From Malus domestica (Eukaryota; Streptophyta; Magnoliopsida; Rosales; Rosaceae): a DNA stretch of 64,000 bases. The stretch's first letter is position 1. Each line of letters begins with the position of its first letter. Positions 1 through 10,924 of this stretch are shown here, piece by piece. Both the position numbers and the translations under genes were made by a program. The notes beneath the pieces are model-generated. The model worked only from the letters and a program-made list of their open reading frames with translations. It did no database searches and was not told where the DNA came from. Location: the NCBI RefSeq assembly GCF_042453785.1, contig NC_091664.1:6287001-6351000 (forward strand), read 5' to 3'.

Positions 1-475
1 TTATTTTTAAGGGAACTTTAACGAAAAGCACCTGGTACTGTTCATTTAACGAAAAACCACATTTTTACACTAAAAAGTCAATCATGGTACTATTCACTTT
101 ACCCTTTATTTTGTCCTTATCATTAAAACTCAAAGTTTTCAAGCCATTTTCATTAGTTTTTCTTATTTTTAAAGTTTATCGTATCTTCACAAAACTCTCA
201 TATATTTATAACATTATACTAAACTTTTAATTCACTCCGCATAATTCCGGCTGTGATCACCTTAAAATATTTTCTTAAGCCCAAGTTTGCCCTCGTAATT
301 ATTGCTTTAAAATATGAAAAAAACCCTTTATAAAATAGAATAAATAGTTCCCAACAAATGAGGATACGACACATGACAAAACAACAGTCAGAACTCTGCT
401 CCACAATCAGAGACAAATCCCTAAAAATAAGGGGCCTATACCTATAGGAGAAGTAGTTCTCTGCTCTACAATCAG
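1..475. other. AT-rich intergenic DNA, no gene seen
   Basis: AT-rich sequence at the window edge. No coding frame resembles a known protein on either strand, and the longest open frames are short and biased by base composition. Confidence 0.6.
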
Positions 476-484
476 AACTAACTA

Positions 485-696
485 ACAAGAAGTTCATCTC
501 CGGATCCTTTTGGTAAGGATTCTGGGAATCCGTTTATCGTGTTCGTTCATCGTACATTGTACGGTCAGTTTTTATCAAGTACTGTTTATATTTATTTTTA
601 AATAAAAATATTCAAAATAATTTCTGACCGCACGATGTACGATAAATGAACATGATTTATATATCCTCGGGATCATCACAAAGAGGATCCAGACTC
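485..696. mobile_element. MITE, Mutator-like, copy 1 (212 bp)
   Basis: A 212-bp palindromic element whose arms run inward from GGATCCTTTTGGT-like sequence on the left and its reverse complement on the right, meeting at an AT-rich loop. It is flanked by an exact 9-bp direct repeat, AACTAACTA, at 476-484 and 697-705. A relative of almost identical size lies at 26904-27116. Length, inverted-repeat structure and a 9-bp duplication fit a Mutator-superfamily MITE. No coding capacity. Confidence 0.75.
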
Positions 697-705
697 AACT
701 AACTA

Positions 706-1393
706 GCTTTTCTACACGTGCTTCCGCGCATGTGAAAGGTTTTTTTTTTTTTTTTTTTTTACACGCGACTTAGATGTATTTATCTACGTAAATTATTTCA
801 CTAGATCACTCTTGCGCTTGGAACTTGTCATTTTTTTTTTCAACCAAGCACGTTGGTAGTATCCCACGGTTTTTTGTTTTATTTTTGTGTGTAGCTATCA
901 CTTTAGCGAAAAATTGTAACATTACATCTTTTTTAGCAATTAAATTTTAGATTAGCTTTCGTGTCTGCAATAATATTTTTTTTGTTTTATTCACACGATA
1001 TGTACATCTAAAATTTTGGTAGTTTTGTGTGAAGAAAGTGAAATAAGAATCCTTTAAGATAGACATCGTTGTTTGTATATTGTTGTTCAAAAGAATCATT
1101 GAAAACAGTAATATAAAATAAGGGTCCTAATTAAAATAAGTAACAAAATTGCTTAGAAAGTTTAGAAATAACATTTGCACTTTGTATATTATTTAGAGAT
1201 GCAAATTGTGCATTTTTTTTCATGAACGTATGTTGGAAGTTTTCACAAATTGGTCATGGAACTTTTTGCCATATAAGGCTATTGAATCTTTTCCAACTTA
1301 CACGAATTCAAAATTATTTTTCACCACCCCTCTAAGACCATCTCTAACTCCGTGGGATAAAGCTTAAAAATTTAAGCCAGAAAATTTTAAGCC
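706..1393. other. intergenic, nothing recognised
   Basis: AT-rich DNA with long T runs (about 740-760 and 830-840). I see no gene, RNA gene or clear repeat boundary. Confidence 0.5.
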
Positions 1394-1398
1394 ATAAC

Positions 1399-2008
1399 TA
1401 TTGGAAATTATATATTATAATATGAAATATTGTAATATATAATTTTAATAATTGAATGAAAAATAATGTTAACCAATTTCTTAGAAAGGTTATGTTGTTT
1501 AGGTGTATTCTGTTGATAAGTGATGTATACTTATAGATGAAAAGTTACATCTCCTTAACAAGAAGTACTTGGGTTCTATATAAACTCATGAAACCATTAT
1601 CATTAAGATATAGAAAATTAGAGTTTATTTTTACTCTTGAGAAATAGGGTTTCCCCACTTTGTTTCTCAAATGATTCGTGTGTCAAATTTCGAGTCGTAT
1701 CTTGAGAGTATGGAATATATAAAGTTCGCCAGAGTCCGAAGATTGAAGTGCTTTGACTTCGGATTATAGATTGTTGAATCCTGGGAGATAGACGCCTATC
1801 GAACTACAAGCACAAGAGTAGGGGCGAAATTCTATCTTTAGGACATTGCATTTATGCAAGCCTCAATCTCCAAATTTGTCAGTTTTTCTAACTTTATCTC
1901 TAGTTGTTTATATTAATTTCATATATAATTGATGTTGTGACTTTCTTTATGATTATTATCATTGGAATTATGTCGTTATTTTTCATATTTTCTAATATTG
2001 CTCCAACA
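1399..2008. mobile_element. solo LTR (about 610 bp)
   Basis: The segment begins TATTGG and ends CCAACA, one transition away from the usual TGTTGG...CCAACA LTR ends. It is flanked by an exact 5-bp duplication, ATAAC, at 1394-1398 and 2009-2013. A TATA-like CTATATAAAC lies near 1575. No internal coding region or second LTR is adjacent, so it reads as a solo LTR left by LTR-LTR recombination. The superfamily is probably copia, by inference only. Confidence 0.65.
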
Positions 2009-2062
2009 ATAACTCAGAAACTGCTTTTCTCCTCTAACCTTTATGGTTTAAAATTTTAGTCT

Positions 2063-2333
2063 TGTTGTAAGCCTATTTAACTGAGCTATTCTAAGGGAAT
2101 AGAGAGAGGGAGGCCGGTGGTAGTGAGAGAGAGAAGAGAGAGATTTAATTGTGAGGTATGTGTTGTATCACCCTATTATGCCTTTATTTATAGTAGTAGG
2201 ATAGGTTAAATCCTTACCCTTTTAGGATTACAACTCTAATAGGATATTAACTACTAAAGGGAATATTCAAAGATATCGCTAGATACACTAGGATTTACAC
2301 AATCACATTCATATTCTAAATACGACCGCAACA
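2063..2333 (-). repeat. 3' LTR of the minus-strand copia relic
   Basis: A 271-bp segment with perfect TGTTG...CAACA ends. On the element's strand it begins TGTTGCGGTC directly after the polypurine tract AAGAGGGAG. It contains a CT-rich stretch at about 2100-2145. The matching 5' LTR is not in the window, so no age estimate from LTR divergence is possible. Confidence 0.75.
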
Positions 2334-2737
2334 CTCCCTCTTAAGTGTGTAAATACTCAACAAACCATCACATTAGATCTTCATCAGATAAGGTAGAACA
2401 GTTGATGAAGTTGGTGGCACAACGGGCGAATGCAAGTTGCAAACTTAAGAAAGTATGCATTGGTAGTAAAACTCACAAAACCTCGCTATGGTAAAACCCA
2501 AGGTGGGAGAAAAACCCATAGGCTAAGGAAAAAAGTGAGAAGTATACATAATGTCTAAAACAAACGTCAAACAAGACGAAAGTAATGAACTCAATGGAGT
2601 ATGATCATCCCAGAATGGGTGCCTCATCAAACCTCGTTAGGTAGCAAAAACCCAGTAGGAAAAAGAATACATTAAGATTAAGTGAGTATGCTTTATGATA
2701 CTCCCTCTAAGTTAGACATAACTTCCAAATAAGAGAA

Positions 2738-4780
2738 CTACAAGCAATTCAACTCAGATAATTTACGCATACCGATTCCTTGGACGAGCTTTTGAAAAGT
2801 AGACTTGGGCAATAACTTGGTGAAAAGATCGGCCAGGTTGTCTTGAGAACGGATTTGCTTGACTTCAATGTTCTGATGTTGTCGTTGCTGGTGAGAATAT
2901 AAGAACTTCAGTGCTATGTGTCTGATGTTGTCTCCCTTGATGTATCTCTTTTTTAACTACTCGATACATGATGCATTGTCTTTGAAGATCGTCGTAGGAA
3001 GGTTAATGACGGAAGTAAGACCATTAGCGCATCAAATATGTTACATGACTGCTCTCAACCAAAAACACTCACGCGATGTTTCATGCAGGGCGATAATCTC
3101 AGCATGGTTTGAAGAAGTCGCAACTAGCGTTTGCTTGGTAGACCTCCAAGATATAGCTGTGTCTCCAACGATAAAGACATAGCTCGTTTGAGAACGTGCC
3201 CTATGTAGGTCAGAAAAATATCTAGCATCTGCGTAACCAACAAGGTGAGAATCAATCTGAGAACCGAGGGGGGCGGCAACACTCGAAGATTCACATGTAT
3301 AGAACGAGCCCAAATTAGTCGTACCCTTGAGGTAATGGAAAATGTATTTAGCATCATTCCAGTGCCTGCGTGTGGGCGCATTGCTGTATCTAGTTAAAAG
3401 ATTAACGTCGAAGAAGATATCGGGTCTAATGCATTGAGCCAAGTACAGTAAAGCCCCAATTGTATTTAGGTATGGAACTTCGGGTTCCAAAATCTCTTCC
3501 TCACCCTTCTTTGGACGGGAAGGATCTTGTTTAGCATCTAGAGTCCGAACGACCATAGGTGTACTCGAAGACTTCGCTTTATCCTCATTAAAAATTCGCA
3601 ACACCTTCTAGGTGTGGTTCGATTCATGTACTATAGGATTTCATACAAACAATGCTCGATCTCCAGGCCAAGACTGTATCGAGTTTTCCCAATATCTTTC
3701 ATCTCAAATTCGGATTTCAAGTGCTCAGCAATTTCCTCAAGCTTTGCGAGAATTCCAATGAGGTTCATGTCGTCGACCTAAACTGCAACGATTGCAAATC
3801 CGGAATGTGACTTCTTTATGAACACACATGGGCATAATTCGTTGTTCACATAACCCTGACTTGTCAAATATTCACTCAGACGATTATACCATATCTACCT
3901 GGATTGTTTCAATCCGTAGAGTGATCTCCTTAATCTAATAGAGAGAGTGTTCTATGGTCTTGAACTATTTGAACCAGTCAATGGAAGTCATTCTGGAACT
4001 TTCATGTATATTTCCGTATCTAAATCCCCATAGAGATACGCAGTTACCATGTCCATAAACTGCATATTTAGTTTTTCGGAAACTACTAAACTGATTAGGT
4101 AGCAAAATGTTATAACGTCCATTACCGGGGGAATACGTCTCCTCGTAATCAATCACAGGGCGCTGAGAGAAGCCTTGCGCTATGAGACGTGCTTTGTATC
4201 ACACTATTTCATTCTTCTCATTACGCTTCCTCACAAAAATCCACTTGTACCCAACGGGCTTCACATATGGTGGAGTATGAGTTATAGGTGCAAACACCTT
4301 ACGTTTCGCGAGCGAATAGAGTTCGACCTGGATTCCTTGTTTCTAGTTTGACCAATTCATTCTAGTTGACCAATTCATTTTATGTCGCCATTCATCAACA
4401 GAACGTGGTTCAATGTCATCGCTAGACATGATGTCAATAGCTACTGTGTACGCAAATGCATTGTCGACGATCATCTCATTCCGATTCCAAACCTCATCCA
4501 ATACGACGTAGTGAACTGAAATCTCGTGATTCTCGGGAGGTCAGTTTGTCTCGCCTAAGACATCACTGTAATCTAGAATAACCTCATGCGTTGGAACAGA
4601 TGAGTGAGCAATGGTCGGATTTAAACTAGGGTCACTAGTTGGTGCCGATTTCCTCTTCTAAGGTTGTGAATCTTTTGAACCAAGGGGTCTGCCATGCTTC
4701 AGGGTTGAAGCAGATGATTGGCTAGCTGCCAGTGTACCGGGCTGTGTGGAAGGTGCGGTCTCCCCGTATTCGGGGACGGT
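2738..4780 (-). pseudogene. copia RT and RNase H remnant
   Basis: Best-preserved coding part of the copia relic. The longest open stretch (3604-3041) carries the C-terminal RT region (LYLAQCIRPDIFFDVN) and RNase H blocks VGYADARYFSD and SWRSTKQTLVATSSNHAEI. The frame continues to a natural-looking end: SQDNLADLFTK near 2830 and a stop at 2738-2740, about 400 bp before the LTR. Upstream RT sequence (about 4480-3610) is recognisable only in pieces, such as GFRYGNIHESS near 4000, with stops between them. In life it would have encoded the copying enzyme of the element. It is non-functional now. Confidence 0.8.
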
Positions 4781-4789
4781 CCAACCAGT

Positions 4790-5024
4790 TGAATATCAGA
4801 GTGTGCCACAAACAAAAGTAGAAAATAGAATATTATTAAAAAAAAATGCCGAAACGACTACAAAACTCCAAGAGGCTACATTGTGCATGACTTATTCCAC
4901 AGAGCTATGAAACATTATATTTACAGTGAACAAACCTAACCGTAATACTAATAGGCTAGGCCTAAACTAAACTTATAAGAAAACCCAAACAATATAATAC
5001 CTAAAATACTAATATATTCCAACA
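4790..5024 (-). repeat. 3' LTR of nested element
   Basis: 235 bp, nearly identical to 6032-6269 with scattered substitutions and small indels. It is immediately followed on the plus strand by the complement of the polypurine tract. Confidence 0.8.
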
Positions 5025-5104
5025 CCCCCCTTCCCCGATCAAACTTATGTCGGTATACGACATGGGTTTGCAAACAAGCAAATGCGGACTGGATTCATTA
5101 GGTG

Positions 5105-5172
5105 GACTAGCAGGCATGCAAACTTGACTTGACTGACTTGACTTAACTTGACTTGACTTGACTTGACTTGAC
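5105..5172. repeat. short tandem repeat, ACTTG pentamer
   Basis: Interior of the non-autonomous LTR element. About ten imperfect copies of the pentamer ACTTG/TTGAC in direct tandem. Confidence 0.7.
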
Positions 5173-6016
5173 AACTAGCGAACTGATTCTAATTCCAACT
5201 GGCTAGTGTTGAGAGTATGAAAAGAACCCGTCACTAAATGGACGAGATTTCTATATCTCAATTGTAACTACGACCAAACGAAAACAAAGTACTACCACTT
5301 GAGTGGTCACAGATCCAAACACTCGAGTGACGGTCACAAAACAATTCCAAACAAGCCAACCAACAATTCATGCGGGCCTAAAACAAACTTAACCATATTT
5401 TCTTCTGGCCCGCGTGAGCCTAAAAACCTTTTAACCTTTTCCTTATTTTTTCCCTTCATTCCATTTCTTTTATTTTTCTATAAACAGTAATACCAACAAA
5501 ACAAGTAGCAATCGGGTCAAACTGGTGGTGCAACAGCGACGAGCAAGAATGGGCAACAACAGGATTTTAAGCAGATACAGTGGTCAGCGTTGGTAGGGTT
5601 CATCAGGTAAGTGGTTCCAGGCGGCAACGAGATGGTGATGGTCTGGTACGATGATCAAGTGGCTATGGGGTAGAGGGTTGGTCAGGCAGGTGCTATTCTA
5701 GGCTTCACGGTGGTTCAGGTGGATGTCGAGATGATATGCAGCAGCAGCGGGTTTGTGGCTCGATGACAGAGTAGAGTAGATGCAAACGACAACTTTGGTG
5801 TAGGTTTAGGTTTTGGCAGATAACGAACGACGAACGGTTGCAACGAGTTTGGGGTTCTAGGTTCAGCGCGGAATGCCTCCCAAGTCCCAAGCAAACAAAT
5901 TCAATTTTTTTCTTTGTTTTCAAAAAACAAAACCCTAATTAAAACAAAACTAATACTGAAGAAACAAACAAATCGATATCAACCCAGAACAGATTAATTC
6001 CCGAAGGATTTAACTT

Positions 6017-6028
6017 GCTCTGATACCA
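6017..6028 (-). promoter_or_regulatory. tRNA-iMet primer-binding site of nested LTR element
   Basis: The minus strand reads TGGTATCAGAGC, the common plant complement of the initiator tRNA 3' end. It lies three bases inside the 5' LTR, which is where reverse transcription would be primed. Confidence 0.8.
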
Positions 6029-6031
6029 AGT

Positions 6032-6269
6032 TGAATATCAGAGTGCGTCACAAACAAGACTACAAAATATAATATTATTAAACAAAAAGAATGCCGAAAC
6101 GGCTACAAAACTTCAAGAGGCTACATTGTGAATGACTTATTCCATAGAGCTACGAAGCATTACATTTATAGCAAACAAACCTAACCCTAATACTAACAGG
6201 CTAGGCCCAAACTAAACTTATAAGAAAACCCAAACAATATAATACCTAAAATACTAATATATTCCAACA
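6032..6269 (-). repeat. 5' LTR of nested element
   Basis: 238 bp, partner of 4790-5024, next to the primer-binding site. Confidence 0.8.
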
Positions 6270-6289
6270 CGACCTTCCCAGGCGGGATG

Positions 6290-8368
6290 GTGATGTACGC
6301 GGGGTACATCTATCATTACATGTGCATTTGCAGTGGGTATATGTGATCTTGTCACCTTAGCTAGATTAGTAAAAGCATTCGGCATGCTCTAAGCAATGCT
6401 ATGAAGATCTATAATTCGGCGCACCTCAGTTTCAGACTGAGCAGTGCAGGGATCTAAATGAGACATAGTGGGAGCATACCACTACAATTTGCGGTGTTCT
6501 CCAGGAACTTTAGCATGCTTATCTCCCCTTAACGACGAGAAGATTGTCTCATCAAAGTGACAATTCGCAAAACGTGCAGTAAAGAGATCTCCTGTCAAGG
6601 GTTCTAAATATCAAACAATTGATGGCGAATCATAACCGACATAGATTCCTTTTTTTCTTTGATGACCCATTTTGGTACATAATGGCGGCGCTATTAGCAC
6701 GTAGACTACGCACCCAAACACACGTAAATGCGAGACGTCAGACTCGTATCCAGTAACCAACTGTAACGGTGAATGAGGTTGGGTAGTGGTGGGCATCAGG
6801 CGGACCAGCATAACTGCGTGCAATATTGCATAGTCCCAGGCAGATACTGGCAGTTTGGTTCGCATAACTAAAGTATGAGCTATCAATTGAATGCGCCTTA
6901 TGAAAGCTTCTGCCAGGCCATTTTGGGTGTGAACATGGGGTACATTAGGGGTGGGTTCGGTTTAAATCGGTTCGATTTTTTGCCAAAACCGAAACCAAAC
7001 CGAAATTTTGGTTCGGTTCGGTTCATTTTTTTTCAGTTTTTTTCGGTTCGGTTTTTTCTGGTTCGGTTTCGGTTTTTTGTTTTTTTTTTTCAAAAAATGA
7101 AAAACATTGAAATTTTAAATTTTAACATATCCAACACAATCATAACATAAGCACTCTAACTAGAATCAAAGACAATGAAAATAAACATATAAAGTTGAAC
7201 TAAAATCATCAATCAAGTCTTCCAAAGTCCAAACTAACAACCTCACAACACAAAAATCGTACAAATGACTTAGAAAAGTTAAATTGTATGATGTTGTTGA
7301 AAGATCAAGGTTGTTTGCTTGTAACTGCATGTTGACAACTTGATTAGTAAAATGCGTGGGTGGATTTATTTAGTGTGTGTTGGATTCTTTTCCATCACAA
7401 ATTACCCAAGTAATCTACCCGAAATAAATGTTTACGGATTCTGTTACATGTTATATGAGAGTAGATTTGGAAAAGAAAGCTGAGGCAGAAGTAGACAGTG
7501 CTATAGAGATGGATGTAGGTACTTCAGAAGGAGGTTTGGTTCCGGAACCTTATATGAGGGATAAATAATAGGTTAGGGTTTAGAGTTTTTATAGGTCTTT
7601 TTTAAATATTTTGAGCTTAAAGTTTGGCAACACATTGTTTAGCACATTTTAACTTACAAATTGGGTTTAGAAAATAATACCCAAAATAAATAATTAAATA
7701 AAAAACTTAATTTAATTAATTCAGTTCGGTTCGGTTTAGTTCGGTTTCTAGATCACTAAAACCGAACCGAACCAAAAGAATTCGGTTCAGTTCGGTTTTT
7801 TCGTTCGGTTCGATTTTTTCAGTTTCGGTTCGGTTTGGTTTTCGGTTTGGTTTTCGGTTTTGTTCGGTTTTCGGTTTTTTGAACCCACCCCTAGGGTACA
7901 TGATGTTCCACATCAATCCCTATTGACATGCAATAATCATCAAAAGTCTATGTCGTAAACTCTCCAGCGTTATCCAGTCGAATCAACTTGATCGGATAAT
8001 CAGGGTGGTAAGCCCTTAACTTAATAATGTTTCGGAAATGCAGCGTTGCGTGTGGACAACAGGCAAACATGTGACCATCGTGTCGATGCATCAACCAACA
8101 TCATAAAATATCTAAATGGTCCGCCTATTGGTTGGATAGGTCCACAAATATCCCCTTGAATCCTCTGAAGGAACTTAGGAGGGTCGTGAATAATTTTTGT
8201 AATCGAGGGTTGAGAATTCAACTTCCCTAAAGAACACGATTTGCATGGCGGGAATCCAACGTAGGGAGGTGAATGATGCACATGTGACGATTTGAGGATA
8301 CGGCACATCATGTCACGTCTGGGATGTCCCATACGATCATGCCAAAGCAGCAAAGTGCTCTGGACCAT
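6290..8368 (-). pseudogene. copia GAG-pre-integrase and integrase remnant, split by a hAT-like insertion
   Basis: The first half (8368-7902) shows GAG-pre-integrase LLWHDRMGHPRRDMM and the start of the integrase core, GDICGPIQP and MMLVDASTRWSHV. The second half (6945-6611) resumes with HVHTQNGLAEAFIRR and LVMRTKLPVSAWDYAILHA. Joining the flanks across the inserted element, minus one copy of its 8-bp duplication, restores the conserved order, so the element landed inside the integrase core. Stops near 7950 and before 6611 show the copia was also decaying by mutation. Confidence 0.85.
6946..7893. mobile_element. hAT-like non-autonomous element (948 bp) with 8-bp TSD
   Basis: Ends are TAGGGGTGGGTTC and its exact reverse complement. 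The flanks carry an exact 8-bp duplication, GGGTACAT, at 6938-6945 and 7894-7901. An 8-bp duplication and TAGGGGTGG ends are typical of hAT elements. Both subterminal regions are dense in the hexamer-like motif GGTTCG/CGGTTT and its complement, so the two ends fold back on each other. No transposase is present. Confidence 0.85.
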
Positions 8369-8370
8369 AG

Positions 8371-8640
8371 CGGTACGATTGCATTAGTACATAAGTTTCG
8401 GTACGAATGTATCAATACATAAGTTTTGGTACAAGTGTATGGACACATAAGTTTCGGTACAATTGTATCGGTACATATGTTTCGGTACAATTGCATCGGT
8501 ACATAAGTTTTAGTATAAGTGTATGGACACATAAGTTTCGGTACAATTTTATCGGTATATAAGTTTCGGTACAATTGCATCGGTACATAAGTTTTAGTAT
8601 GAATGTATCGGTACGTAAATTTTGGTACAAAATGTCTCGG
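8371..8640. repeat. minisatellite, about 28-bp unit
   Basis: Roughly ten imperfect tandem copies of a 28-bp unit of the form CGGTACAATTGCATCGG-TACATAAGTTT. It begins exactly where copia similarity ends. A second array of the same unit lies at 11187-11350, again joined to the same copia piece. Confidence 0.8.
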
Positions 8641-8689
8641 AACATGACTATAGTACAAACATAGGTATGTAATATGCATATATATATAT

Positions 8690-9245
8690 ATAATTTACGC
8701 ACATTGAAGAATATATGATATATATATATGCTTTTTTTTATTATGGGAACTTAATAATAATTGTCAAATAATATTTATTGTTTATGATACAAATAATGGT
8801 AAAAATAAATAGTAAATTAGCATTTTTGAATATCTATGCCTTAACGTACCTAAAGCTAAAGGTTGTAATGAAACGTCACCATGCCTTCAAATGTACCTAA
8901 GCATTTAAGGTGAAATGCACCCAAGAATCCAATAAGAAAAAACGTACCAATAAACAACAATCGCTCAAAGCTATAGTTTGGGTTCTGCAAGTGGAGGTGC
9001 ACAAAATTTGTATATATGCATTCCTATTGCTATTCAAATTTCTTTTTCCTTGGAATTTAAAATCTCGGATTCGTTTTAGGTGCACCAAAACTGGATGCTC
9101 TTGGAATTTTCTATTCTTCATTGCACTTTTGAATCTGAGTACGAATTTCTCCTTCAATAAATTAAAGTAGTTTAATAAGATATCACATAGGGAAACAAAA
9201 GATCAAAGCAAAGTCACCAGCACAACAATCAAAAGTAATAGGAAA
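8690..9245. other. intergenic, no gene recognised
   Basis: AT-rich DNA with a TA microsatellite near 8680-8730. The overlapping 86-codon frames on both strands near 8900-9170 have no protein-like features. Confidence 0.5.
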
Positions 9246-9249
9246 AAAA

Positions 9250-9680
9250 GAGAAAGTTGTAGTAATGATCCTTCAATTTTAATCCAATTAGAGCAATGGT
9301 TTCTTAACTAAAAATTCATGACTATTGATCCTTAACTTATCAAAATGTGCATCTATAGTCATTTTCCTCAACTTCGTCAGAATTCTGTCAAAATGAGTCA
9401 TGTTGGAAGGATCGTTACTACAACTGGGTTAAAGTTGATAGACCATTTCTCCAATTAGGTTAAAGTTGAGGGACTATTTCTCCAATTGAGTTAAAGATGA
9501 GGGATCATTGCTACAATTTTTCTCATTTGATTTTTCACATTTGCCCATTGATTCAGCTTCACGTGCCACACACGTGACTCATTTTGATAGAAGTGCTAAC
9601 GGAGTTGATGAAAAGAACCACAACTGCACATTTTGATGAATTAAGTGATCAATGATCATGGATTTTTAATTGAGGGAGAG
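9250..9680. mobile_element. foldback (long inverted repeat) element
   Basis: Arms of about 100 bp (9300-9400 and 9575-9680) are reverse complements: each carries TCAAAATGTGCA, TTTCMTCAACT and TCAAAATGAGTCA in mirrored order. The centre has about three tandem copies of a 30-bp unit around GTTAAAGTTGAGGGACTATT (9425-9515). Non-coding. Probably a MITE or foldback transposon. I could not fix its exact ends or target duplication. Confidence 0.6.
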
Positions 9681-10383
9681 AAATTAAGGAGAAAGAGAAA
9701 TTGAGGGCTTGTGGTTGTGATTTGTGAGCGCCATAGAGAATAGGGAAGACAAAGGGTTTGCGCTTGGAAAAGGAAAAGGTGGGAGAGGTGGTTGGCAACT
9801 GTGATTGGGTTGGTATACTTATATGGAATGCTGACCTGGTATCCCAGAGACGGTGGAGTTTTCACCTAATTTTGACCTTCTTTCACAAACTCTCTCCCCC
9901 AGACACAGTAAGAAAAAAAAAAGACCAAAAATTGACAAGGGGCTGAAAGACTCTCTTTTACTCTAGCGTGCATGCTCTGAAACACTTTGTCCCCTTGGTG
10001 CCCTACTTCCGATTTTACCACAAATCTCCTTCGTCTTCATTTCCCTTTGCAGACTCCCCTATTATTGCAGGCAAGTTTCTCTTCCTCTTTTTCTCTCTTC
10101 CTCTATCTCTCTCTCTCACTCTATCTCTATTTCTCTGTCTTTTGCTATTTTTGGGTGTTTATATATATGTATGTGTGTGTGTGTGAATGTAATCTTTATG
10201 TAATGTAATTTTTATGCGTGCGCATATGTGATTCGAGGAAAATGAGCTGACTTTTTTACCATTTCAATTTTTGGGTGAAAAAGTTTGGATCTTTGTGGGG
10301 TATTCAGTTAGGTTACATCTTGCTCTGTTTTCTATTTTCTTTTATCCCTCATGTTCTTTCCTTTTCTTTGTGTGTATATGTAT

Positions 10384-10858
10384 ATGTATGACGAGAAAGA
10401 GAAGGTTTGGGTTGGATACAAATGTTGAAGTTAATAGAAAGAAAAATGTTCATGTTCATTTTGGTCAGAATTCCAGAAGTGTGGCACAAAGAACTCGTTA
10501 ACAAATAAATCCAAGAATTAAAAAAAAAGAGTACCGAATATGTAAATGATAGAGGAAAAACTATGTTTGACGAGCATGATGATATTCACAAAAAGAAAAC
10601 TAAGTCTGTTGATAGAAGAAACGATGAAGATGATGAAACCTGTGGTGGTTGGTGGAATGATATGCAAAGAGTACACACGAAGAATAAAGAGGAGAAACTT
10701 ACTAACAGACAGTTCCGTGGGAAACAACAAGCTGCAATGTTTTTAAGGTTCTCGTGGGTTCCATACATGAGGACAGATAAGTGCTACCGGGAGAGTCAGA
10801 TCCTTTGGGTAGAAGCCCTCAAAGATGAAACAAATCAACCAGTAGCACTTATCTAAAT
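10384..10858 (+). pseudogene. unidentified repeated coding-like sequence, copy 1
   Basis: A block whose translations in shifted frames match the last third of copy 2 (13255-13715) at about 80-85% nucleotide identity by eye. Shared peptides include RRFGLDTN/RRLGLDTN, VHFGQNSRSVAQ and the highly charged DEHDDIHKKKTKSVDRRND. The reading frame is broken by a stop after the first 40 codons and by frameshifts. I do not recognise the family. The charged, low-complexity composition and its setting among transposons suggest a transposon-carried or captured gene fragment. Function unknown. Confidence 0.45.
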
Positions 10859-10924
10859 GTCTAAATGATAGAGGAAAATCCTAAGGTATACTTGATTGAT
10901 TTGTTTCATCTTTGATAGAGGAAA

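Larger units (their letters stand above)
4790..6269 (-). mobile_element. small non-autonomous LTR retrotransposon (TRIM/LARD-like), nested in copia
   Basis: A 1,480-bp element with two LTRs of 235 and 238 bp (4790-5024 and 6032-6269), each TG...CA in element orientation and highly similar. The minus orientation is set by a primer-binding site matching initiator-methionine tRNA, TGGTATCAGAGC on the minus strand at 6017-6028, three bases inside the 5' LTR, and by a G-rich polypurine tract opposite 5025-5035. The 1-kb interior has no open frame over 72 codons and no gag or pol similarity, so the element must have moved in trans. I could not find an exact target-site duplication (CCAGT against CGACC). 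Confidence 0.8.
2063..8370 (-). mobile_element. Ty1/copia retrotransposon relic, 5'-truncated, two nested insertions
   Basis: Minus-strand copia element. In its own orientation it has GAG-pre-integrase and integrase (8370 to 7902, then 6945 to about 6300), reverse transcriptase and RNase H (about 4780 to 2738), a purine-rich tract (complement of 2334-2342) and a 3' LTR (2063-2333). Gag and the 5' LTR are absent: homology stops at about 8370, where a minisatellite begins. Integrase is split by a hAT-like element (6946-7893), and the region between integrase and RT by a non-autonomous LTR element (4790-6269). Many stops and frameshifts show it is dead. Confidence 0.85.

Noticed and set aside
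8371-8640. CRISPR-like array
   Set aside because: The units are adjacent, with no unique spacers, in a eukaryotic sequence. A minisatellite.
8308-8702. Overlapping minus-strand ORFs of 96 and 123 codons rich in Tyr/Cys/Thr
   Set aside because: They are translations of the 28-bp minisatellite and contain only its repeated peptides.
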